DNA of 64,000 nt from Prorocentrum cordatum (GCA_963575745.1 CAUYUJ010000154.1:1-64000), one strand, 5' to 3'. Shown: positions 1-9,482, counted from the stretch's first letter. Notes: generated from the letters alone by a model not told the origin. Program-made: numbers and translations.

Positions 1-70
1 CCTCCTCCTCCTCCCTCCTCCTCCTGCTCCTGCTCCTCCTCCTCTTCCTCCTCATCATCATCATCCTCCC
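1..70. repeat. TCC-type microsatellite
   Basis: Pyrimidine trinucleotide run (CTC/CTT/ATC) continuing from the window edge. Confidence 0.9.
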
Positions 71-201
71 CGTGGCTCTGCGTGCCTGCCCCCGGAGCCC
101 CGCGGGCCTCGGTACCCCCGAGCTCCTGGGCGTGTCTCGGGCGCGCGAGCCGCGCGAGCAGTCCCGTCGACGCTGCTCGGCCCAGTGCCGGGTCTGGGTT
201 T

Positions 202-410
202 TGGACGCCCGAAATGGGCACGGAAACAATGGGCACAATGCCCAACAGCAAGTGTTGTCCCGAACCAACAGCGGCCGCTGTTGGGCGGGCGGCCTTCTGA
301 ATCAAATGGACACAGGCCGCGGCGGCGCGGACAGCGAGTCCTGTTCAAAATGTACAAGAATTGCTGTTGGGCATTGTACCCATTCTTTCCGTACCCATTT
401 CGGGCGTCCA
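202..410. mobile_element. Family A element, MITE-like, 50-bp inverted repeats
   Basis: Arms 202-251 and 361-410 are inverted copies with only 3 mismatches in 50; termini are TGGACGCCC and GGGCGTCCA. The ~110-bp centre includes a smaller inverted motif (GCGGCCGCTGTTGGGC). It is non-coding. Diverged relatives occur near 34405, 40756, 49882 and 51782. No clear target-site duplication is visible. Confidence 0.85.
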
Positions 411-431
411 GATGGGTGGGCCATCGGACTG

Positions 432-492
432 CCAGCCGGTCCTCGATGGTCCTCGCCGAATGAAAAAATGCACACGTCCGAGCGATGCCAAG
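432..492 (+). mobile_element. Family B element, right half only
   Basis: It carries the TCCTCGATGGTCCTCGCCGA interior and the right terminus ACGTCCGAGCGATGCCA of family B, but the left arm is missing. Confidence 0.7.
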
Positions 493-614
493 TGCAGGAG
501 GAGCTCGCACCCCCCCGTTCGTCTCCTCCGCCCCTCCCACACAAAGCCCTGCTTCCGCAAGGGAGGGGCGTTCCGTTTCCTCCGACCCTATCCGGCCTTC
601 CCTTCCCTTCGTAA

Positions 615-800
615 CAAAAGGGAATCGACCACAAGAAACCTTCCACGACAAACCCAACCCTGAGACCCCAGGACTTGCCTTGATTTTGTTGGTGTGGGGA
701 CGTCAAGCTTTCCGTGGAAGAACAATCGAAGCCCAAGAAACCCGGGCCACCCTGGAGGCAAGCAGGATGCTTCTTGGCATGGGTTTCCACTGTGGTGGCC
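615..800 (+). repeat. Family C dispersed repeat
   Basis: About 170 bp shared with copies at 7480, 26398, 33378 and 36645. Conserved blocks include CCTGAGACCCCAGGAC, GGTGTGGGGACGTCA and CACCCTGGAGGCAAGCAGG. No terminal inverted repeat is evident. Confidence 0.8.
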
Positions 801-822
801 CTGAGCCGTTTTGATGGCTACG
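797..822 (-). other. Possible second, degenerate spliced-leader relict
   Basis: On the minus strand the 9-mer CGTAGCCAT is followed, after a 6-base segment in place of the expected TTT, by GGCTCAGG, close to the 3' half of the dinoflagellate leader. It lies just beyond the end of a family C repeat copy and no gene follows it. It could be a decayed relict or chance. Confidence 0.3.
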
Positions 823-1300
823 CACGGTCGGAGAGGGCAAACAACGCGGCCGCTGACGCTCCAGTGCGGTGCTGACTTAGCCAGACATGTTTTGACTACG
901 CGCAAGAGTGACCCTGGGTAAGAAAGACCTATGGTGCGCGGGAGGCCGAACAATAGCGCGAAAAACGCTACTACCGCATCGCGTTCGGCGATCGGGGGTC
1001 CCCGTTGGGCCCGCACCAAGGGGCACTCCGGCGAAAGGTCACTCTGACGTCCAGGCGAATGTTTGGCAGCTGCACCACGCGGCGCACCACCAGGGAAGAA
1101 TTTAGCCTCGCCGCCCCTGGCGTAGCGCAGAATGTTTCAAGAGCCAGGCAGGCGGAAGCTGCTCATCTACAACCGGAGAGCTCCCTGGCTGCCTCGCGCC
1201 CCCCCTTCTCACGGGCGGCGGCCGCGTCTGGATACACGCCCTTCTGGTCTGGACTCCGAGGTGCGATCCCGGGGGCACGCGGTCACAGGGGTATACATGC
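801..1300. other. No feature recognised
   Basis: Unique GC-rich sequence apart from the leader-like motif at 797-822. Frames here are short and lack domains. Confidence 0.5.
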
Positions 1301-1422
1301 ATATATATATATATATATACATACATACATACATACATACATACATACATACATACATACATACATACATACATACACATCTATAGATATGTATATATGT
1401 ATGTGTGTATATGTACATATGT
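1301..1422. repeat. AT and ACAT microsatellite
   Basis: (AT)n at 1301-1319 is followed by (ACAT)n to about 1378 and a degraded tail. Confidence 0.95.
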
Positions 1423-1538
1423 TAGGCCTGGGGCATCCGCGAAAAGCTGCGCCACAGCCACGGGGTCGGTCCAGAGGCCCAGCCCGCGAGGCTGTGGATA
1501 CGGTTATGTGTCCCGCCCATGACCTCTTTCCGTTCTGT

Positions 1539-1785
1539 GAAGAAGAACTGGGACAGTCGTTCGGCGGCGAGCGGGGGGGGGAAGTGAGAAGGGGCGGGCC
1601 TTCTCAGAAGGCTCGGAAGTCCCCAGGCCTTCTGAGACGTTTCTAAGCATTCCACGAAGACACAGAAAACTTCTCAAAGGCGCGAGGGCTTCTGAGAAGT
1701 CCCGGCGTCTTCTGAGAAGGCCTTCTCCTTCTCACTTCCCCCCTCGCTCGCCGCCGAGTAGAAGAACTGGAACTGGGACAATCGT
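1539..1785. mobile_element. Family K element with flanking duplication
   Basis: The element spans 1561-1757. The left terminus TCGGCGGCGAGCG and its GAAGTGAGAAG continuation are mirrored at the right end. The interior is built of inverted CTTCTGAGAAG motifs. Direct copies of GAAGAACTGGGACARTCGT lie at 1539-1560 and 1758-1785 (the right copy has a 6-base insertion), so the element sits between duplicated flanks. Relatives occur near 11654, 21294, 55675 and 61339. Confidence 0.8.
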
Positions 1786-1924
1786 GTCTGGAGGCTGCTC
1801 CACAGCAGGCCGCTTCAACGGCCCACCAGCACGAAAAGACAACCCGAAGGCGGGGGACACGAATCAGAGGAATGGAAGGGGAAAGCCTTAAGGTCCAGAA
1901 GGCTGCACTGGAGAAATAAAAACC

Positions 1925-2098
1925 GGCATAAGCATAAACTTTCGGGTGCTCCGCCCAGATTTCTCGGATCTGCGCTGGAACCCCCCTCCATGGCGCGCGG
2001 AGCGCGCCAGGGGTGGCGCCAGAGGCGCCGCCACAGGGGTCCCAGCGCGGATCCAAGAAATCCGCGCGCGCGAACCGCCAAACATTTATGTTCATGCC
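1925..2098. mobile_element. Family E element, ~60-bp inverted repeats
   Basis: The left arm from GGCATAAGCATAAAC is mirrored imperfectly by the right arm ending TTATGTTCATGCC. The centre has a palindromic GGCGCGCGGAGCGCGCC-like core. A second copy is at 34033-34164. Confidence 0.75.
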
Positions 2099-2157
2099 TT
2101 TTTTTGTTATTCGATCCACGGCTCAAAGCCTCCATCGGGCGTTGGCAGAACTGGGTT

Positions 2158-2325
2158 TAGTGGGACCTGGTTTAGTGATGTGTACTGGGGGGCGCCCCCC
2201 CGCCCCGTTCCACTAACCGGGACTGCCCTCATCCGAAAAACACCAACTACGGCACACCTGGTTTACTGATCCTGGCCAATTTAGGAGCTCTGCGGCCCTA
2301 GCACTAACCGGGTCCCATTACATGG
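2158..2325. mobile_element. Family Y element, weak
   Basis: GGGACCTGGTTTAGTG on the left is mirrored by CACTAACCGGGTCCC on the right, with a further CACTAACCGGG inside. A possibly related element is at 34809-34991. Confidence 0.45.
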
Positions 2326-2709
2326 GGTCCTGGCTATACCCGACTCCAGCCGTTTCGCACACCTCGGACACCTCGGAGCACGGCTGGCCGTGGCACCAAC
2401 ACAAAACATACGGACGGGGCCACGCAGAGGCCCACCTGGCCGTGCCCTCAAAAAGATGCCGCCGGAATGCAGGAGGGGCGGAGAGAAACGAGGAGCCGAC
2501 GAGCGCGTTCCACTACTCGCAAAGTAACTCCGCGCAACTGGCCTGGATCCCCCGCCAGGGATCTACGATATATTACGTCAAAGCAAAGAGGTGTTTTTTT
2601 TCGGACGTTTGCGAGTAGGCACTTTGCGAGCAGTTGAACGCGCTCGGTGAAGGAGGGAGACGACGAGGACGGGGACCAGGAGGACGAGGAGATGCCGGGA
2701 GGCAGGAGT
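2326..2709. other. No feature recognised
   Basis: Unique sequence followed by a short GAGGAC-rich run at 2650-2695. Confidence 0.5.
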
Positions 2710-2832
2710 GAAGGGGCCCTGGGACACACAAATAAATACACACAAATAACAGAATTCCCAATATTTTCCTATATTTCCCAACCATCCTGTGGTGTTGGGT
2801 CCTCGTTTTGAAGAGACGGTGCCCCGCGTCTC

Positions 2833-3022
2833 TCCTCCTCTCCTCCTCCTCCTCCTCCTCCTCCTCCTCCTCCTCCTCCTCCTCCTCCTCCTCCTCCTCC
2901 TCCTCCTCCTCCTCTCATCATCAGCATCATCATCATCGTCATCGTCACCGTCATCATCAGCATCATCATCATCATCATCGTTCTTATCACCATCGTCGTC
3001 ATCATCATCGCCGTCTCCATCA
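2833..3022. repeat. CTC then ATC microsatellite
   Basis: (CTC)n to about 2914 switches to interrupted (ATC)n. Confidence 0.95.
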
Positions 3023-3029
3023 TGGCCAC

Positions 3030-4392
3030 ACGTTTCGTGGACCCATAGTGAGCTCCACCGAAGGCCCCAGTGGCAAGGTCCGCATGCGGTTCCACCTCCA
3101 TTTCGGCGCACCCCTCACACGTTCGTGGCCCCATAGGGAGCTCCACCGAAGGCCCAAGTGTCAGGGTCCGCATGCGGTTCCACCTCCATTTCGGCGCACC
3201 CCTCACACGTTTCGTGGCCCCATAGGGAGCTCCACCGAAGGCCCAAGTGTCAGGGTCCGCATGCGGTTCCACCTCCATTTCGGCGCACCCCTCACACGTT
3301 TCGTGGCCCCATAGGGAGCTCCACCGAAGGCCCAAGTGTCAGGGTCCGCATGCGGTTCCACCTCCATTTCGGCGCACCCCTCACACGTTTCGTGGCCCCA
3401 TAGGGAGCTCCACCGAAGGCCCAAGTGTCAGGGTCCGCATGCGGTTCCACCTCCATTTCGGCGCACCCCTCACACGTTTCGTGGCCCCATAGGGAGCTCC
3501 ACCGAAGGCCCAAGTGTCAGGGTCCGCATGCGGTTCCACCTCCATTTCGGCGCACCCCTCACACGTTTCGTGGCCCCATAGGGAGCTCCACCGAAGGCCC
3601 AAGTGTCAGGGTCCGCATGCGGTTCCACCTCCATTTCGGCGCACCCCTCACACGTTTCGTGGCCCCATAGGGAGCTCCACCGAAGGCCCAAGTGTCAGGG
3701 TCCGCATGCGGTTCCACCTCCATTTCGGCGCACCCCTCACACGTTTCGTGGCCCCATAGGGAGCTCCACCGAAGGCCCAAGTGTCAGGGTCCGCATGCGG
3801 TTCCACCTCCATTTCGGCGCACCCCTCACACGCTTCGTGGCCCCATAGGGAGCTCCACCTGAGGCCCAAGTGGCAGGGTCCGCATGCAGTTCCACCTCCA
3901 TTTCGGCGCACCCCTCACACGTTTCGTGGCCCCATAGGGAGCTCCGCCTAAGGCCTAAGTGGCAGGGTCCGCATGCAGTTCCACTTCCATTTCGGCGCAC
4001 CCCTCACACGTTTCGTGGCGTCATAGGGAGCCCCGCCTAAGGCCCAAGTGGCACGGTCCGCATGCAGTTCCACCTCCATTTCGGCACACCCCTCACACGT
4101 TTCGTGGCCCCATAGAGAGCTCCGCCTAAGGCCCAAGTGGCAGGGTCCGCATGCAGTTCCACCTCCATTTCGGCGCACCCCTCACACGTTTCGCGGCCCC
4201 ATAGGGAGCTCCACCGAGGGCGCCAATGGCAGGGTCCGCATGCAGTTCCACCTCCATTTCGGCGCACCCCTCACACGTTTCGCGGCCCCACAGGGTGCTC
4301 CACCGAAGGCCCCAGTGGCAGGGTCCGCATGCAGTTCCACCTCCATTTGGCGCACCTCTCACACGCTTCGTGGCCCCATCGGGTGTTCCACC
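3030..4392 (+). repeat. 89-bp tandem satellite, about 15 units
   Basis: Period 89, with each unit containing TTCGTGGCCCCATAGGGAGC and ATTTCGGCGCACCCCTCACA. About eight central units (3117-3830) are practically identical; units at both edges, especially 3840-4392, are diverged. Every frame is open through several units only because 89 bp shifts frame each time. Confidence 0.97.
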
Positions 4393-4718
4393 AACGACGA
4401 TACTTACAACGGCGGCATTCGGAATTGCGTATGGTTGGGCCCTTCGCCAGGATAATTTCTTGGTTTTTGTCTTCCCCCCCACTTCCCATATTTTCCTATA
4501 TTTTCCGTGGAATCGAGGATTAATTGTGTCTGTTCTGTGTGTGTTCTGTTCCTCCTGAAGCAAATCAGCAAAACAAACTGTGGGACTCCACGTCCCCCCC
4601 CCCCCTCAGCCACGAGCCGGAAACACGGCCTGGGTCCGGGCGGCCGCAAGAAGCCGAGGGAGGGAGGAGGACGAAGAGAAGAGCGAGGACGGGAGAAGCG
4701 TGGGGAAGTCTGGACCTC

Positions 4719-4913
4719 CTACGGCAGGTTCGCGTCGTGTCGACCCCGGCGCTGGTTTCTGACACCGCGCTGGATCGTTCAACCTTGAACGATCGGCCGC
4801 TGCCGCAACGTCCGATCGTTCAACATCGACCGATTCTGGGTCGCCCGCGGCGTTCAACCTTGAACGCCGCTGGCGGGGTCGCCGCCGGTCGACACGACAC
4901 GAACCTACCGTAC
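4719..4913. mobile_element. Family P element
   Basis: TACGGCAGGTTCGCGTCGTG at the left is mirrored by CACGACACGAACCTACCGTA at the right. The interior holds two internal hairpins, GTTCAACCTTGAAC with GATCG flanks and GCGTTCAACCTTGAACGC. An intact copy is at 57806-58005, with partial copies at 34571-34745 and 18950-19035. Confidence 0.85.
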
Positions 4914-5035
4914 TGGGGTGCGCTCCGACCAGATGTGCGTGGCGCGCCCGGCGGTGGCGACAAGGGCCTCCCCGGAGGCCCCGCAAGGGGAAAACGGCGG
5001 GAGGGCGGCGGAGGCCCGCTGCGCGTGGCGGAAGG

Positions 5036-5490
5036 GAGGAGGAGGAGGAGGAGGAGGAGGAGGAGGAGGAGGAGGAGCTGAAGGAGGAGGAGGAGGAGGA
5101 GGAGGAGGAGGAGCTGAAGGAGGAGGCGGAGGAGGAGGCGGAGGAGGAAGAGGAGGAGGAGCTGAAGGAGGAGGAGCAGGAGGAGGAGGAGGCTGAGGGC
5201 GCGAAGGCAGGGTGAGGAAGCCGCTGGCGAGGAGGAGGTGAGGCAGAAGACGAGGAGGAGGAGGAGGAGGAGGCGGCGGCGGCGGCAGCCGCACCAGCGC
5301 CACCAGCCGAGGCTGCAGGGACACGGCCGAGGCACCCGGGGGCCAGCTTGAGGAGGAGGAAGAGAACGACGACGAGGGCCCACCTTCAGCAGAAGGCGCC
5401 GAGGCGCCGGGAGACAGGAGGAGGAGGAGGAGGAGGAGGAGGAGGAGGAGGAGGAGGAGGAGGAGGAGGAGGAGGAAGAGGAGGCGGCCT
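5036..5490. repeat. GGA/AGG microsatellite blocks
   Basis: Blocks at 5036-5215, 5248-5285 and 5405-5485, with GC-rich unique sequence between. The long open frames here are products of the triplet repeat. Confidence 0.95.
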
Positions 5491-5804
5491 GCTTGACAGG
5501 AAGAGGAGGAGGCGGCGGAGACAACGGCAACCACACCTAATTACGCCACGACGGCACGACCTCCGCCCTCCGTCCGCCCTCCGTCCCCCTTCCCCCGTTC
5601 CCGCCCCTTCCCGCCCCCTCCTTCCCCCGTCTGGGCCGCACGTACAGGCGTGCTTCCATTCCCCCCACCCCCGGTCTGGGTCCGGGGCCGTTGCCCGCAG
5701 ACCGTGGGGGTGTACAGTTTGTTTCAAGGTTGGACGGCGCCCTCACACGCCTGACCCCGGTGGCCATCCATCCTAAAAAGGGATGGGTGCCGGGGTCGCG
5801 GTTG
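5491..5804. other. GC-rich, pyrimidine-biased spacer
   Basis: Degenerate CCGTCCGCCCT and CCCTTCCC tracts, no gene seen. Confidence 0.5.
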
Positions 5805-6060
5805 CTGGAGGAGGAGGAGAGGAGGAGGAGGAGGAGGAGGAGGAGGAGGAGGGAGGTGAGGGGGAGGATGGGGAGGCGAGGGGGGAGGAGGAGGAGAAGG
5901 AGGAGGCGCGGAGGGGAGGAGGAGGAGGAGGAGGAGGAGGGGGAGGAGGAGAGGGAGGAGGGAGGAGGAGGAGGAGGAGAGGAGGAGGAGGAGGAGGAGG
6001 AAGGAGGAGGAGGATGGAGGAGGGGAGGAGGAGGGGAGGAGGAGGAGAAACAGGAGGAGC
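5805..6060. repeat. GGA microsatellite
   Basis: Interrupted (GGA)n with G-run interruptions. Confidence 0.95.
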
Positions 6061-6282
6061 AGGAGGCGAAGGGTAGAGGTGTGGGCACCTCGAGCCCCGA
6101 TCGTTACCGCCCCACGGACGAGCGCCTGGCCAGGGCCCGCGCCCGCCCGCCGGCGCAGCTCGGGAGCGGTGGCGGTATGGCTAGCCCTGTGCCCCGGATG
6201 AGCATCACTCGGGGATAAGAAAGTTCGGGGATCTGTCGAGGATAATTTTAACGATTGTCCCGGGGCAGGTGATGTTAGTTAT

Positions 6283-6373
6283 AAGTTATGATGATGCTGA
6301 CGACGACGATGACGACGACGATAATCATGATGATGCTGACGATGATGATAACGACGACGACGACGACGATGAC

Positions 6374-6416
<43 letters not shown>

Positions 6417-6488
6417 CTGATGATGCTGATGCTGATGCTGATGCTGATGATGATGATGATGATGATGGTAATGATAATGATAATGATA

Positions 6489-6542
<54 letters not shown>

Positions 6543-6555
6543 GTGGTGGTGATCC
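6283..6555. repeat. GAT microsatellite
   Basis: Interrupted (GAT)n, (GAC)n and (GATGCT)n segments. Just upstream, GGGGATAAGAAAGTTCGGGG resembles a motif of the AT-rich island at 32.4 kb. Confidence 0.95.
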
Positions 6556-6733
6556 TGGGCACTCGTGTAGACTGACATTGCAGATCAGAGTTGCCACGCT
6601 CGGCGTTTCTGATGCTGCTGCTAGTCGACATGAGACGATAGCAACTCCGATTCGCAACTGGCCCCGTGGATTCTCAGGTTCGGCCTCCGCGCCCCTCTCC
6701 ACAATTACATCCTATTGAACTGGGATAAAAGAT

Positions 6734-6930
6734 TCGGGAGCGGCCAAGAGGGGGGTGCCCAATAGGGGGGGTGCAAATCATGACCGGCGGCATGTGCGCG
6801 GCCCAGCGGGGGGGCCTGGGACGTAATGAAAGAAGAAGAGGCGCCATGAAATCTGGGAGAAGTATCATGGCCTGCGCCATGACATCCACCCCCCCCCCTA
6901 GTCATCACCCCCCTCTTTTCTGCCCCCGAA
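6734..6930. mobile_element. Family F element (copy 1)
   Basis: Inverted termini TCGGGAGCGGCCAAGAGG and CCCCTCTTTTCTGCCCCCGA. The interior has CATGACCGGCGGCATG, the palindromic GCGGCCCAGCGGGG region and a hairpin ATCATGGC...GCCATGA near the right end. Five copies are present (also 27127, 35471, 37210, 62945). Confidence 0.85.
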
Positions 6931-7096
6931 AATGGAGGGGGGAAAGGGGGGGTATGTTTTGCTATCCGGGGCACCCGGTTACCCATTCCTCCCCTCTGAT
7001 GCAGAGGAGGCGGCAGAAGCGGAGGACCGGAGGTGGCCGCGGCGGGGGCCAGCAGCAGCGGGCTCCGCTCCCCACGCAGCCCTCCCGCCTTCCTTC

Positions 7097-7258
7097 GGGG
7101 GCAAACAGACATACCTCGCTTCTGACCACCCTCGCTTCCAAGAGGTACCAAGCGATGCCGTACTACGGCCTGCACTGGTCAGGCCGCTTGACGAGGAGGC
7201 GCGTGGTATGGCTGGGTTTTCCCTGGAAATGAAAGCGGGGTAGGTAGTTCACGCTCTG
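7097..7258. mobile_element. Family Q element (copy 1)
   Basis: TACCTCGCTT...CGCTTCCA at the left is mirrored by TGGAAATGAAAGCGGGGTAG at the right. The interior contains ACCAAGCGATGCC. The second copy, 59517-59679, is nearly collinear. Confidence 0.7.
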
Positions 7259-7259
7259 A

Positions 7260-7436
7260 GAACAACACGCACCTATACCAATAGTGCAGGGGGACGGAGG
7301 GGGCTGTGGGTGCGTGTTGCCGGATGGGGTGTCCCCGCTCGAACGGGAGCTTCCCCAGGGTCCGACAACCCGCACCCATAGCCGTCGCCAGTCCTCCCCC
7401 TTCCGACCCTCCTGTGGGTATGGGTGTGTGTTGTTC
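7260..7436. mobile_element. Family R element with nested inverted repeats
   Basis: Outer arms GAACAACACGCACCTATACC and GGGTATGGGTGTGTGTTGTTC enclose a second inverted pair, GTGGGTGCGTGTTG and CAACCCGCACCCAT. The outer and inner arms resemble each other. It starts immediately after family Q. Confidence 0.7.
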
Positions 7437-7479
7437 GGTCGTCATACGCAGCCTTCCCTCCCATCGTTACAGTGGAAGT

Positions 7480-7648
7480 TCGACTGCAAGAAACCTCCCA
7501 CAAGATACCCAACCCTGAGACCCCAGGACGTTCCATTGGTTTTGTTGGTGTGGGAACATCATGCGTTCAATAGCAGAGCCATCGAAACCCAAGACACTCC
7601 GGGCACCCTGGAGGCAAGCCGGGTGTTTCTTGGTGGGTTCTCACTGTA
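7480..7648 (+). repeat. Family C dispersed repeat
   Basis: Collinear with 615-800, ending GGTGTTTCTTGGTGGGTTC. It abuts the family D element directly. Confidence 0.8.
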
Positions 7649-7650
7649 AG

Positions 7651-7816
7651 ACGAAGCCAGGACGAGGATAAATTCGGGTGAGGATAGATCGAGAATCTCT
7701 GAGATCTGGCGGCTCTGGAGGACGTCTCGGGCGCCGCGGCCTTCTCCGAACAATTCGGAACGCTCTGCGAGCGTCCCGTAACGCTCTGGAGAGGACTGAT
7801 CCTCGTCCCAGCCCCG
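7651..7816. mobile_element. Family D element (copy 1)
   Basis: GAAGCCAGGACGAGGAT at the left is mirrored by ATCCTCGTCCCAGCCCC at the right. The interior has TCTGGCGGCTCTGGAGGA and repeated ACGCTCTGG/AACGCTC palindromes. Other copies: 20661, 28538, 38851. Confidence 0.8.
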
Positions 7817-8441
7817 TCCCCTCCGTCCCCGTCGCCTCCCGCGCCTCAGCTTCCCTCCGCTCCCCGCGCAGAAGCCGCGACGGTGCCGCGGAGAAAGCCT
7901 CCGGCGGTGACGGGTCCGCCCTCGCCCGAGGCAACCTCCTCCAGCTCGTCCGGCTGCCGCGGGCACGTCCACGTTCACGACCACGGCGGCGCCCTCGAGC
8001 GAGGGGAGCGTCGACACGGTGCAGGCGCGACGAGCGGAGGAGGGGGAAAGGGAAACGGCGGGCACAATGAGGGAGGGGGGGATCAGAGAGCGGGCTTCTT
8101 TCGCATCCTCCTGCTGCTCCAGCTGTTGCTGCCGCGTGCCTCGTTCTCGTATTCCCGATGTCTGTTCACGCCGTCGTCCTCTTGATACTGGCCATCCTCC
8201 TTCCGGATCGGCCTTCTGCCCAGGCTCCCCTTCCTCCTCACCCTCCCACTTCACAGCATAACTCAACATACATGATCAACACGCTGTCGGATACCACTGC
8301 CATGCCAACACAGACTTGCATCAAGGCGATTAGTTGTCGAGATCCACTGCAGATTCTTCCTATCATCATGGGCACATGCTCTGCAAGAAGTCTGAATGCT
8401 CATCAAATGGGGCGCATGTCAACATCGCAAGGGTAGCATGA
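7817..8441. other. Unique stretch, no gene supported
   Basis: A 92-codon frame at 8158-8436 begins with a hydrophobic signal-peptide-like segment but has no other support. Confidence 0.4.
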
Positions 8442-8727
8442 AGAAGAACGCTCGTGGACAACCCAAGATCCGCCAACCACGAGGCGGCGATGCATTTGAT
8501 GACGATGAACGAACGGTACCGACAGAAGAACAAAATCAAAATCGCTGCGGGAAAACAATGTCCCGCTGATCGCTTCGGCCTGGAGTGGACAGCGCGATTT
8601 CTTGCAGCATTCCCCAGAGAGGCCCCCTCGCCGCCGATCCTGTCTGTCGAGTGGGACACTGCTGGCGAAAGCGTGAACGCCCGGCTCATCTTCGCCTGGA
8701 GGACACATCCGTCATTGTCTCGGTGAG
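8442..8727 (+). CDS. Possible isolated exon, unknown protein
   Basis: An open frame of about 95 codons starts after an in-frame TGA at 8439 in a stretch free of simple repeats. The predicted residues have ordinary composition, with blocks such as MNERYRQKNKIKIA, DRFGLEWTARFLAAFP and ILSVEWDTAGESVNARLIF. It closes at TCTCGGTGAGCC, which would serve as a GT-AG splice donor (GTGAGC). No ATG opens the frame (the first candidate codon is GTG), so it would have to be an internal exon or a fragment. A second overlapping frame (from about 8443) also reads as ordinary protein for ~40 codons. No family was recognised. Confidence 0.25.
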
Positions 8728-9085
8728 CCTGGGGGGGGGCCATGGTGGGTCAGAGCGGAAGGACAACATGCCGGAATCCCACATGCGACAAAGCCCTAGA
8801 TCCGCATACCGCTGGCGAATGCGTCCTCCCTCCCGACGGTCCTCGAAAACGAAAAATAATGTGCTGAGGGCGAAATGAGGTGCAGTCGAAATCCTGGCAT
8901 TGGGAAACTAACGCAAGGAGCGACATCCATTTGGTGCCGCAATTGCGCCTAGAATTGCAAGGCGCGCGGAAGCACCCGAGGACGGGCCCAAGGAACCCCG
9001 AGCATCTTCGGAATCTCAGTGAAATTTTGACTGCAGTCTTGCTTCCTGCAACGTGGGAAAACGTCGCTCGCTCCTGACGCAGGCG
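8728..9085. other. No feature recognised
   Basis: Unique sequence of moderate GC following the possible exon. Confidence 0.4.
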
Positions 9086-9300
9086 CCCCCAGAGTCGAAT
9101 CGACAAGTCGGATCGGCGATCGAAATGAGTCGGATCGGCGGAAATCGGCAGCCGAGTCGGGAGAAGTCGAATCGGCAGAAATCGGCAGGCTAGTGTGCCT
9201 CCAATAAGAAATCGGAGCCCAAATCGGAATCCCAAGTCGAATCGAATCGGAATCGGAAGCCATCGAAATCGAATCGAATCGAATCGGTGGAATCGAAACG
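9086..9300. repeat. Degenerate AATCGG/GAATC repeat
   Basis: Short irregular repeats of GTCGGATCGG, AAATCGGCAG and (GAATC)n type. Confidence 0.85.
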
Positions 9301-9482
9301 AGCCCTGCTGACGTCGTGCCGACGACAGAAACCGTTCGAGACCGGCCCGACTCAGGCCGCCGGCAGCCTCAAAAGCAGCGAGCGCCGAACGCCCGCGCCG
9401 CCGCCGAGCATCGATGCGGGGCCCGACGTGCCGCACCCGGCCTCCCCCAGGCACGAGACGAGGTGGGGAGCGGGGAGCAACG

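Larger units (their letters stand above)
2776..4449 (+). mobile_element. Composite element carrying microsatellite and 89-bp satellite (copy 1)
   Basis: A 5' block starts CCCAACCATCCTGTGGTG and includes GGGTCCTCG and TTTGAA. It is followed by (CTC)n/(ATC)n, an 89-bp satellite array, and a 3' block containing ATGGTTGGGCCCTTCGCC. The same order with homologous 5' and 3' blocks recurs at 30546-32118. CCCAACCAT near the left end and ATGGTTGGG near the right are inverted copies, possibly subterminal repeats. It carries no gene. Because it interrupts a family J repeat, it behaves as one inserted unit. Confidence 0.7.
2710..4560 (+). repeat. Family J repeat split by insertion
   Basis: The left part (2710-2775, starting GAAGGGGCCCTGGGACAC) and the right part (about 4450-4560, ending in a TGTGTCTG pyrimidine tract and CCTCCTGAAG) together make one family J copy, as judged against intact copies at 10801, 25878 and 29066. 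The interval 2776-4449 is inserted sequence. Confidence 0.75.

Noticed and set aside
3030-4392. CRISPR-like array of regular repeats
   Set aside because: The units are contiguous 89-bp repeats without unique spacers, in a eukaryotic context.
8158-8436. 92-codon frame with a signal-peptide-like start
   Set aside because: Only the first ~22 residues are suggestive, and there is no domain, homologue or splice signal.
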